From NCBI GenBank assembly GCA_002704825.1, contig PAIY01000099.1:1-64000 (forward strand): a stretch of 64,000 bases of DNA, in the 5' to 3' direction. Of the stretch, positions 36,089 to 43,801 are shown one piece after another. Source of the stretch: Phycisphaeraceae bacterium (GTDB lineage Bacteria > Planctomycetota > Phycisphaerae > Phycisphaerales > Phycisphaeraceae). The position numbers were made by a program, and so were the translations under genes. Each line of letters opens with the position of its first letter. Positions within the stretch are counted from its first letter, which is position 1. Under the pieces are notes generated by a model. It was not told the DNA's origin. It did no database searches and worked only from the letters and a program-made list of their open reading frames with translations.

Positions 36089-38320
36089 ATGCGTCATACG
36101 TTTATCGCCTATTGTTTGTCACTGCTTTTATCCAGCATTCTGACGCAAACAGTCCTTGCTGATTCAAGCAATGCATTGCCCAGGTTGCCGGACCAAAGCA
36201 CCGTGCTCTTTGCCAACCAATCGCATACCGTCACCGATGGCAAGGCATGGTTAACCCAAACCACCATGGGGCATCACAACTATCACATGCATGGTCCGTC
36301 GACACTGCAGTTTAACCTGTCCGAAATGAAGCTGGAACCGGGCACCTACCGCCTGGGTCTCATCACCCGCACGGGAACGACCTGGCGTGATTCACGCAAC
36401 CAGATCAAGCAATATCGCATCAAGCTCATCACCGCCGACAAACAAGCCATCGAACTGGGAACCCCCAGTCTGCTTAACGAAAAACAAAACCCACCCATCC
36501 GCGAATCAGGCAAGGAAAACGCCTACGCCAACTGGTTCGGCACCGTCGTCTTACCCAATGCCTCTGAACTCAACGGCAAGGAGATACTTGAAGTGACCAA
36601 TCTCGCAGGCCATGGCGGTGTCATCGCAATCTGGGCAGACACCAACCTCACCAACACCGCATCCGCAACCTTGCTGAAGATGCAAACCCCTGCCAAACAC
36701 AATGCCTTTATCCTCGGCCAAACACCAACTGTTGAAGTTTCCTTAACCCAACCCGCAGCATCAGGTGATCAAGATGCGCTGCTCAAACTTCAGCGATATG
36801 ACATGATCACCAAGACAACCGATCAAACAGTCTTGCCCGTCAAGTTACTCGCTGGACAAACCATTCACATCAAGCACCCATACCCAACCACGCCGGGTCT
36901 CTACCGTGTCACCGCTGCATTGGTCGACTCGGCAGACAGCCCCATCACAGCGGACACTGTCGCCGTCGAACAACTCTATGCATGCACCCCTACCAAGTGG
37001 GCAAAAGACCTGCCGGATGATTGGCCCCTGGCAGCACATGTTGATCGCCGTGTCGTTGCCCTCCCCGGTTTCAAGCACTTCCGCTATTTCGCTCACTGGT
37101 CACGCATTCACACCGCGCCCGGTGTCTACCACTGGGAACACTTCGACGAAAAATACAACGAAGTCAAGAACATCGGCGGGAAGTTGATGATCGCCTACGA
37201 CGGCTCACCCATCTGGACATCCAGCCGTGGCAAGGCAGGCATGGCTTGGGTCAAAAACGCGACCGCTTACCCGCCCGATGATATGACCGTTCTGGAAGAT
37301 TACATCGCTGCCATGGTCAGCCGCTATGACGATGCCCAAGGCACGATTGATTCCCTGGAACTCAACAACGAACCCAACACCAAAGCCCGTTGGCAAGGTA
37401 CGCCCGAGCAATACGTCCAAACCGCAAAAGCCTTTAAAAATGGAATCAAACGGGCCACCCCCTCCCATCCGATCAAGGTCGTCGGCCCAGCCATCAGTGC
37501 AGGAGACCATCGCACAACCACACGAAAACTCTTCAATGCCGGCCTGCTTGATTATGTCGATGCCGTCTCTGCTCACTGGTACGAAGAGATCATGAGCTTC
37601 GAATCACAAACCCCCATCAACAATCTCATCCGACATGTCACCATGCTCAAGGATCCGATGGAAAAACTCGGCAAAGACCTGCCAATGATCAACAGTGAAT
37701 GTGGCATTGGTTTTCGCGCACGGATGGACGGCGAGATTCTTGATCAGGACACCATCAATGCTGCTGACCAAGCAGACGAAAGCTGGAACCGGGAAGAAAA
37801 ATGGCTCATCGGCCCCAAGTGGCGCCGCGTCAGTGAATATCGTGCAGCAGCAACCTATGTCGCGGGCACGGTCATGCTGATGAATTACAAGGTCAGCCCG
37901 ACGTACTACTTCAGTCATTTCGACTTCATGGAGGATGACGCCCCGTCTCTGCCGTGGGTTTCCATCGGCCAACTCGGTTACCATCTCAATGGCGTGGACT
38001 ATCACACGATCAAGCCGCTTGATGCACATGTCATCGGTTCAGCAGAAAAAGACGGTGATCCCAAAGCATTGGCTTATCTGCTGGGTAACCCCGGTGAAAA
38101 ACAACTCATCGTCGCGTGGAGTTTCCTCAGTGACACCACCATGGGCCGTTCCAAACACTGGCAAGCCTGGCTCAACCCCGTCGACATTCAAATCACCACC
38201 GACATCAAGCAGGCAACTGCAAGTGATCTCTACGGCCGAAAGTCATGGCAACTGCAAAACACCGTTGGCAAGTTCAAGCTGAAGGTTGGCGAAGAACCGG
38301 TGTTTATCACGGTGAAATAA
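36089..38320 (+). CDS. Secreted clan GH-A glycoside hydrolase with N-terminal beta-domains
   Basis: The 743-residue protein has a signal peptide (to about residue 24, TVLADSS), a beta-sandwich N-terminal region of about 300 residues and a barrel from about 320. The acid/base Glu428 lies in LELNNEPNT and the nucleophile candidate Glu537 in MINSECGIG. FRYFAHWSRI and GVYHWEHFD resemble GH39/GH5-like enzymes. The ATG at 36089, with GGAG upstream, opens the signal peptide; a longer frame from 36026 overlaps the pseudopilin gene. It completes the second regulator-pseudopilin-enzyme unit. Confidence 0.8.
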   Translation: MRHTFIAYCLSLLLSSILTQTVLADSSNALPRLPDQSTVLFANQSHTVTDGKAWLTQTTMGHHNYHMHGPSTLQFNLSEMKLEPGTYRLGLITRTGTTWRDSRNQIKQYRIKLITADKQAIELGTPSLLNEKQNPPIRESGKENAYANWFGTVVLPNASELNGKEILEVTNLAGHGGVIAIWADTNLTNTASATLLKMQTPAKHNAFILGQTPTVEVSLTQPAASGDQDALLKLQRYDMITKTTDQTVLPVKLLAGQTIHIKHPYPTTPGLYRVTAALVDSADSPITADTVAVEQLYACTPTKWAKDLPDDWPLAAHVDRRVVALPGFKHFRYFAHWSRIHTAPGVYHWEHFDEKYNEVKNIGGKLMIAYDGSPIWTSSRGKAGMAWVKNATAYPPDDMTVLEDYIAAMVSRYDDAQGTIDSLELNNEPNTKARWQGTPEQYVQTAKAFKNGIKRATPSHPIKVVGPAISAGDHRTTTRKLFNAGLLDYVDAVSAHWYEEIMSFESQTPINNLIRHVTMLKDPMEKLGKDLPMINSECGIGFRARMDGEILDQDTINAADQADESWNREEKWLIGPKWRRVSEYRAAATYVAGTVMLMNYKVSPTYYFSHFDFMEDDAPSLPWVSIGQLGYHLNGVDYHTIKPLDAHVIGSAEKDGDPKALAYLLGNPGEKQLIVAWSFLSDTTMGRSKHWQAWLNPVDIQITTDIKQATASDLYGRKSWQLQNTVGKFKLKVGEEPVFITVK

Positions 38321-38388
38321 ACCGTTTTCAAGCACCTTGCTTTTCACGTCATACCAATCCCATTTATCACTCGTGCGTTTGAATTCAC

Positions 38389-38464
38389 TGAGCACCGGGT
38401 GTCAACCCGGTGCCCCTTGGATAAACGTATGCACAACGGGCACCGGGTTGACACCCGGTGCTCA
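38389..38464. repeat. Perfect 27-bp inverted repeat built on CACCGGGTGTCAACCCGGTG
   Basis: Arms at 38389-38415 and 38438-38464 are exact reverse complements separated by 22 nt. Each arm is itself nearly palindromic (ACCGGGT..ACCCGGT), so several alternative hairpins can form. It lies in the 312-nt gap between the convergent GH-A hydrolase and galM genes. No gene is seen in that gap. Confidence 0.92.
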
Positions 38465-38572
38465 ACTTTGAAAATGACGTGCATAACCCCCACGCGCGGA
38501 AATGACGAAATGAGATTCACAAGACGAACATACATGTCAATTGTTGAAAATCTGATTTACCACACAACCAAC

Positions 38573-38613
38573 AAAAAAAAACGCAGCCCATCATTGCGAT
38601 GAGCTGCGTTTTT
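38573..38613. terminator. Bidirectional terminator
   Basis: The stem ACGCAGC (38581-38587) with GCTGCGT (38603-38609) is extended inward by an imperfect CATCA/CGATG pairing and flanked by eight A on the left and five T on the right. It can end both the + strand hydrolase transcript and the minus-strand galM transcript. Confidence 0.85.
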
Positions 38614-38632
38614 GATTGTTGATTCTGGTGAC

Positions 38633-39697
38633 TTATTTTTCCACACCAAACTGGTACACCGTCTTGGTGTTGTAGGTTTCGTCGGGCTTGAGGATGATGT
38701 CGTGGAAGCCGGGGGTGTTGTGACTGTTGGGGAACTGCTGGGTCTCCAGGCAGAGTCCGCCGCATTTCACATAGGGTTTGCCGGCTTTGCCCATCAGGCG
38801 TCCGTCCAGGAAGTTGCCGGTGTAAAACTGGATGGCTGGTTCCTGCGTGTAGACTTCCAGCACGCGCCCGGATTCAGGTTCGATGACGCGTGAAGCGAGC
38901 ATCAATTCATCGTCTGCCAGATCATCACGGTTGAGTTGATAACAGTGATCGTAACCCAGCGTGGTCTTGAACTGTGGATGCTCATCATTCCAATCCTGAC
39001 GAACTGTTTTGGGTTGACGGAAATCGAAGATGCTGCCTTCAACGGGGACAATCTGGCCGTTGGGAATCTGACGCACGGTTACAGGCAAGTACTCATCCGC
39101 ATCAATCATCACCACGTGGTCGAGCACATCACCATTGCCTTCACCCTTGAGATTGAAGTAGGCATGGTTGGTGAGCATCACCGGCGTTGCCTTATCCGTA
39201 AAGGCTTCGTATTCCATCGAAAGACCATTGGAGTCTGTGAGTGTGTAGGTGACTGCGACATCGAGATTGCCCGGGTAATGTTCTTCGGTGTCCGGGCTGC
39301 AGTAGGTCAGACGAAGCGATTTAAAACCATTGCCAACGCGTGTCTCAGCATCCCAGACGACGGCATTAAATCCGGTCTTGCCACCATGCAGGTGATTGAC
39401 ACCATCGTTGGCATTGAGTTCGTATTCAACACCATCAAGTGTGAACTTGCTGTCGGCGGTGCGGTTGGCAACACGACCGATGATCGCCCCGAAGTACGGC
39501 TTGTCCACCGCGTTGAGATAGCGGTCAAGTTTCTTGTAACCCAGCGTCACGTCTTCAAGCTTGCCGTTACGGTCAGGCACCATGATGCTGGTGATAATCC
39601 CGCCGAAATTGGTAATGCTCACGGACATCCCCGAAGCGTTGGTCAGCGTGAATAAACGAATATTGGAAAAGGCATCAAAGTCTGCAATCTGTGGCAT
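38633..39697 (-). CDS. galM: Aldose 1-epimerase (galactose mutarotase-like)
   Basis: The 354-residue cytoplasmic enzyme interconverts alpha and beta anomers of hexoses or pentoses. FGAIIGRVANR binds substrate; NHAYFNLKG contains the catalytic His; the catalytic Glu lies in the late LCLETQQFPNS region; EPAIQFYTGNFLDG is also diagnostic. It is the usual length. It is followed upstream by xylulokinase (68 nt gap, same strand), so the pair may handle xylose or a related pentose released by the hydrolases. Confidence 0.92.
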   Translation of the reverse strand: MPQIADFDAFSNIRLFTLTNASGMSVSITNFGGIITSIMVPDRNGKLEDVTLGYKKLDRYLNAVDKPYFGAIIGRVANRTADSKFTLDGVEYELNANDGVNHLHGGKTGFNAVVWDAETRVGNGFKSLRLTYCSPDTEEHYPGNLDVAVTYTLTDSNGLSMEYEAFTDKATPVMLTNHAYFNLKGEGNGDVLDHVVMIDADEYLPVTVRQIPNGQIVPVEGSIFDFRQPKTVRQDWNDEHPQFKTTLGYDHCYQLNRDDLADDELMLASRVIEPESGRVLEVYTQEPAIQFYTGNFLDGRLMGKAGKPYVKCGGLCLETQQFPNSHNTPGFHDIILKPDETYNTKTVYQFGVEK

Positions 39698-39765
39698 GTG
39701 GTATTCCTTGTCAATGAATCCACAGATTGTATCAAGACCTCAGCGTCCTGCTAGCATCGCCAGAC

Positions 39766-41292
39766 TCACAGGCTGGCGATCTGCTCATACATCGGTTCCA
39801 ACGCAGCATAGAGATTACGGTACTGCTTGTGATACTGCTGATACAGCTTGGCGGTCTTGCGGTTGGGCTTGCGCTTTTCAGTCTCGGAAATGGCTTGTTG
39901 ACAGGCCTGTTTCACGGATGACCAGACCCCGGTGCCGACACCTGCAAGCAATGCAACACCGTAGGCTGGGCCTTCCTGAGTGTTGATGGTGACCACGGGC
40001 GTGTTGTAGATATCCGCCTGGAGTTGACGCCAGAAGTCGCTGCGTGCCCCACCGCCGGAGAGGCGCACGGACTGGGTTGCGATGCCCATTTGCTGCATGA
40101 TGTTCAAGGCGTCCGCCATGCCGAAGGTCACGCCTTCAAGCAGACTGCGGATCATGGCACTGCGGTCATGACGGGCGGTGAGTCCAATCCAGCCGCCGCG
40201 TGCATTGGGGTTGGCATAGGGGCATCTTTCACCGGTGAGATACGGCAGGAAAAACAGGCCTTCGCTGCCGGGTTGAGCTTGTTGGGCTTGCTGGATGAGT
40301 AGCGTGTAGGGATCGACTTTTTTCTTTTTGGCCTTCGCGACTTCGACGTCTGCCATGTGATTGCGGAACCATTGGAATGAGCCGCCTGCACTGAGCATGC
40401 ACCCAAAGACGCACCATTCGTTTTCGACCGCTGAGCACATGGTATGCACGCGACCGTCCCTGTCATACACTGGCTGTGAAGCATGGGCATACATCACGCC
40501 ACTGGTCCCCAACGTTGCTGAGACGATGCCTGCCTGGACGATGCCGTTACCCACAGCACCCGCCGGTTGATCACCACTGCCACCAACGACGGGAATGTCT
40601 TTGACGAGTCCCATGGCTTTGGCAGCGGTGGCCGTGAGTTTGCCGGTGACGATGTGCGATTCGTAGCAGTTGGGCATGAGTGACGAATCAATGCCGAGCT
40701 TGCTCATTAGTCCCGTATGCCACTTGCGTTTTTTCACATCCAGTAACAGTGTCCCCGACGCATCGCCGACTTCCGTTGCATACTCACCGGTCATGCACAG
40801 GCGGATGTAATCCTTGGGGAGCAGGATGTGTTTGGTTTTGGCGTAAACCTTGGGTTCGTTCTCGCGGACCCAGAGAATTTTCGGTGCGGTAAAGCCGGTG
40901 AGTGCGGGATTACCCACCATGTTGATGAGCTTGCGTTTGCCCCCTGCGAGCTTGGTGATGGCATCGCATTGGGCTTGTGTGCGTTGGTCATTCCACAGTA
41001 GTGCAGGGCGCAGTGGCTTGGTGTCATCTGCCAGGAACACCGAGCCATGCATCTGTCCTGAGAGTCCGATGCCGGTCACTTGTGATGGTTTGACTTTGGC
41101 TTTCTTGATGACGGCTTTGGTGGCTTTGCAGGTCGCGTCCCACCACTGAACCGGAGACTGTTCCGACCAGCCGGGGTTGGGCGATTCAACGGTGTGTTCT
41201 GCCATGGCGGTAGCAATGACCTTGCCAGCGTGGTCACAGATAAGCGTCTTGGTCCCGGACGTGCCGATATCAATCCCGAGCAGATAAGCCAT
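39766..41292 (-). CDS. xylB: Xylulokinase
   Basis: The 508-residue FGGY-family kinase phosphorylates D-xylulose to D-xylulose 5-phosphate. [15 protein letters not shown] (phosphate-binding), [10 protein letters not shown] and LLWNDQRT are the XylB-type signature; [17 protein letters not shown] lies in the FGGY C-terminal half. AAGGAGA is 9 nt before the ATG. No xylose isomerase is in the window. The C-terminal end overlaps a small hairpin (39756-39780) without a T-run. Confidence 0.9.
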   Translation of the reverse strand: MAYLLGIDIGTSGTKTLICDHAGKVIATAMAEHTVESPNPGWSEQSPVQWWDATCKATKAVIKKAKVKPSQVTGIGLSGQMHGSVFLADDTKPLRPALLWNDQRTQAQCDAITKLAGGKRKLINMVGNPALTGFTAPKILWVRENEPKVYAKTKHILLPKDYIRLCMTGEYATEVGDASGTLLLDVKKRKWHTGLMSKLGIDSSLMPNCYESHIVTGKLTATAAKAMGLVKDIPVVGGSGDQPAGAVGNGIVQAGIVSATLGTSGVMYAHASQPVYDRDGRVHTMCSAVENEWCVFGCMLSAGGSFQWFRNHMADVEVAKAKKKKVDPYTLLIQQAQQAQPGSEGLFFLPYLTGERCPYANPNARGGWIGLTARHDRSAMIRSLLEGVTFGMADALNIMQQMGIATQSVRLSGGGARSDFWRQLQADIYNTPVVTINTQEGPAYGVALLAGVGTGVWSSVKQACQQAISETEKRKPNRKTAKLYQQYHKQYRNLYAALEPMYEQIASL

Positions 41293-41376
41293 GATGTTGT
41301 CTCCTTGTGATGGAGCATTGTAGGCAATCGGGCCCTATTTGTCATTTAGTATTACAAATTAACTCACAATTGATCT

Positions 41377-41487
41377 CAATGGCTGAACCACAGAGTCACA
41401 GAGGCACAGAGCCTGAATAAGGAAGAGAGAAAAGCTCTTGTATTTTGACTTTCTCTGTGCCTCTGTGACTCTGTGGTTCAGCCATTG
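41377..41487. repeat. CACAGAG inverted repeat, copy A
   Basis: Two 35-nt arms (41377-41411 and 41453-41487) are perfect reverse complements. Each arm contains three CACAGAG units with an 8-nt period. The spacer is 41 nt. It lies between the divergent xylB and oppB-like genes. Confidence 0.92.
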
Positions 41488-41545
41488 ACTTAAAACGTCT
41501 CTGGGTTCATAAAATGTCTCAAACCAAAAACCGTACAATGTCAGC

Positions 41546-42469
41546 ATGTTCCGATTCATTGCATGGCGATTGATTCAGCTGCCGGTGATTTTGCTGGTGA
41601 TCTTTGGCGTGACGTTCACGTTGGCATGGTTACTACCGGGCAACCCGCTGGAGAATCCGGACAAACCAGTGAAGCCGGAGATCGCCGAGGCCATGCTCAA
41701 GCAGTACAACCTGGATAGTCCGTGGTCGTTTCTGCGAAGTTACTCGGTGAATGTGCTGACCAAAGGTGACCTGGGACCTTCGCTGGTTTACGAGGATCAA
41801 ACGGTCAACCAAATCATCGGCAGCGGTTTACCAGTGAGTGTGCAGGTCGGCATTACAGCATTGATCCTAGCGCTAATCATCGGCGTGGGGACGGGCTTGA
41901 TCAGTGCGATGAAACCCGGCTCGCTGTGGGACATGAGTTCGCTGGGGATCGCGGTGATCGGGATCAGCTTGCCGACGTTTGTGACGGCATCGGTGTTGAT
42001 GATCGTCTTCGCGGGGATGCTCAAGTGGCTGCCGGTTCAAGGTTGGGATTCCTGGCAGCACATGGTTCTGCCATCGCTTGCGTTGTGTGCCATGCCCGGA
42101 GCATACATTGCCCGACTCACGCGCATGGGGTTGGCGGACGTGATGCAAAGTGACTTCATCCGCACCGCCCGTGCCAAGGGATTGTCGAAAAACAAGGCGT
42201 TGGTCAAGCATGCGATGAAGGTGGCCTTCCTGCCGGTCTTGAGCTTTCTTGGCCCTGCCTCGGCTGCAACGATGACCGGTTCATTCGTGGTCGAAAAAGT
42301 CTTCAACCTGCCCGGACTTGGCGTGCACTTTGTGGATGCAGTTTGGAATAAAGATCAATTCCTGATCCTGGGCGTTGTGCTGGTGTTCTCGACGATGTTG
42401 GTGCTGATGAACCTGCTGGTGGATGTGGCCTACGCGTGGGTCGATCCGCGGATTGAATTGGTGAAGTGA
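41546..42469 (+). CDS. ABC transporter permease, OppB/DppB family (lone subunit)
   Basis: The 307-residue protein has an N-terminal RLIQLPVILLVIFGVTFTLAWLLPGNP segment (first membrane helix, with the family PG-N-P motif; about residues 8-34), six membrane segments and the EAA loop ADVMQSDFIRTARAKGLSKNKA that contacts an ATPase. It is one half of a peptide- or nickel-type ABC importer, but no OppC, ATPase or binding-protein gene is adjacent, which is unusual. Copies of the CACAGAG repeat flank it on both sides. Partners may lie elsewhere, or the gene may be an orphan. Confidence 0.88.
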   Translation: MFRFIAWRLIQLPVILLVIFGVTFTLAWLLPGNPLENPDKPVKPEIAEAMLKQYNLDSPWSFLRSYSVNVLTKGDLGPSLVYEDQTVNQIIGSGLPVSVQVGITALILALIIGVGTGLISAMKPGSLWDMSSLGIAVIGISLPTFVTASVLMIVFAGMLKWLPVQGWDSWQHMVLPSLALCAMPGAYIARLTRMGLADVMQSDFIRTARAKGLSKNKALVKHAMKVAFLPVLSFLGPASAATMTGSFVVEKVFNLPGLGVHFVDAVWNKDQFLILGVVLVFSTMLVLMNLLVDVAYAWVDPRIELVK

Positions 42470-42501
42470 GTTTTAAAATGTGAATACCTGTCATTTTTGT
42501 C

Positions 42502-42591
42502 TTAACCACAGAGACACAGAGGCACAGAGAAATACAAAACAAGAGCATTCTCTGACTTTCGGGCTCTGTGTCTCTGTGACTCTGTGGTTAA
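42502..42591. repeat. CACAGAG inverted repeat, copy B
   Basis: Arms 42502-42529 and 42564-42591 (28 nt each) hold three CACAGAG or CTCTGTG units with an 8-nt period and differ from each other only at a few spacer positions. The element lies between convergent genes (oppB-like and lgt). Confidence 0.9.
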
Positions 42592-42640
42592 AATTTAAAC
42601 GTTGAAACGCAGTATTGCTTTCAAAAAACCAAAGGCAAAC

Positions 42641-43633
42641 TCACTTGAGCCAACCACCCATCGGCTCAACCTTACGCTTGGCAGCAAAAACTACCATCCC
42701 CAGACCAAATGCAAAGAGGACGAAACTCAGCCATTGGCCACGGGATAAGCCCCATGTCAGACCGATGCCATAGTCCGGCTCGCGGAAGAACTCGGCAATG
42801 ACGCGGAAGACGGCATAGAGTGTGCAGAACCAGCCGGAGACCACCAGCGGTTTGCGGGGTTTACGCCAGATGATCACGAGAATGATCCAAAGCAGTAACC
42901 CTTCAAGTAATGCCTGATAGATTTGAGACGGGTGCCGTGGCGTCACCCAATCGCGGGCAATCTCCAACGCCTTTTCATTGTGATTCTGAACCTGCTTGAT
43001 GAACCAGTGGACATAGTGATACATCCCCTGATTGACCACGTGATCCGGGGCAGGCAGTTCGCGGGAGACTTGCGTGAGCAGGCCGTTGTCCCACGTCTCC
43101 ATTTCCTGCGGGAACTTCACAGCCAGGGCAAAGTCCGGGTCGCAAGGCCTGCCATAGAGTTCACCATTGACGAAGTTGGCAATGCGGCCGAAGAACACGC
43201 CAATCGGTGCGGTCATCGCACACAGATCAAGCAGATGCGAAAGCGAATGTTTGCGACGGTAGCTGTAGTACCAGCAGGCGATGATCAGGCCGATGATCCC
43301 GCCATGCGAAGCCATCCCGCCCTTGTTGATCGCAAGCACATCCCAGAACGGCATGGAATCCGTAAAGCGAAACAACATATCCGGGCTGTAAAACAGGACA
43401 TACCCCAGACGCCCCCCGACCACCAAACCAATGGCAGGCACGATCACGAAGTCCGCAGGTTCCTTGGGTTGCAAGCTCGAATGTCCGACGCTGACAATCC
43501 GACGAATCTGCAGGTAGGCAAGCAAAAAGCCAAACAGGTATGAGAGTCCGTACCAACGGATCGGCCCGTCTTCCCAGAGCATGATCGCGTACGGATCAAT
43601 GTCATGAACATAAGCAGCAAGCATGTGGAGCAT
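42641..43633 (-). CDS. lgt: Prolipoprotein diacylglyceryl transferase
   Basis: This 330-residue integral membrane enzyme transfers diacylglycerol from phosphatidylglycerol to the lipobox Cys of prolipoproteins. SHGGIIG and the signature RIANFVNGELYGRP are present, with about seven membrane segments. The region between them carries an insertion (MYHYVHWFIKQVQNHNEK) that makes the protein longer than E. coli Lgt (291). A second ATG (43624) may be the start. It serves lipoproteins such as CusC and the parvulin lipoprotein encoded nearby. Confidence 0.92.
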   Translation of the reverse strand: MLHMLAAYVHDIDPYAIMLWEDGPIRWYGLSYLFGFLLAYLQIRRIVSVGHSSLQPKEPADFVIVPAIGLVVGGRLGYVLFYSPDMLFRFTDSMPFWDVLAINKGGMASHGGIIGLIIACWYYSYRRKHSLSHLLDLCAMTAPIGVFFGRIANFVNGELYGRPCDPDFALAVKFPQEMETWDNGLLTQVSRELPAPDHVVNQGMYHYVHWFIKQVQNHNEKALEIARDWVTPRHPSQIYQALLEGLLLWIILVIIWRKPRKPLVVSGWFCTLYAVFRVIAEFFREPDYGIGLTWGLSRGQWLSFVLFAFGLGMVVFAAKRKVEPMGGWLK

Positions 43634-43801
43634 GATGGAAATTGTAGTGACTTTTGCGTAGCTTGCTTATTTGAAACTCATGTCGTACAACAACAACGTG
43701 CTTCTGCAGAATGTGCCCCAACTCAGAAGTTAAATTTGAGCTTCGCTCAATCCCCCGTTGGCACAACGCGGCTCGCCTGAGTTGATGTTTCTAACTGAGA
43801 T

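Noticed and set aside
39756-39780. Terminator after xylB
   Set aside because: An 8-bp hairpin exists but lies within the last codons and has no T-run on the minus strand.
41377-42591. Composite transposon carrying the permease gene
   Set aside because: No transposase, terminal inverted repeat of insertion-sequence type or target duplication is visible; arms are inverted repeats within each element.
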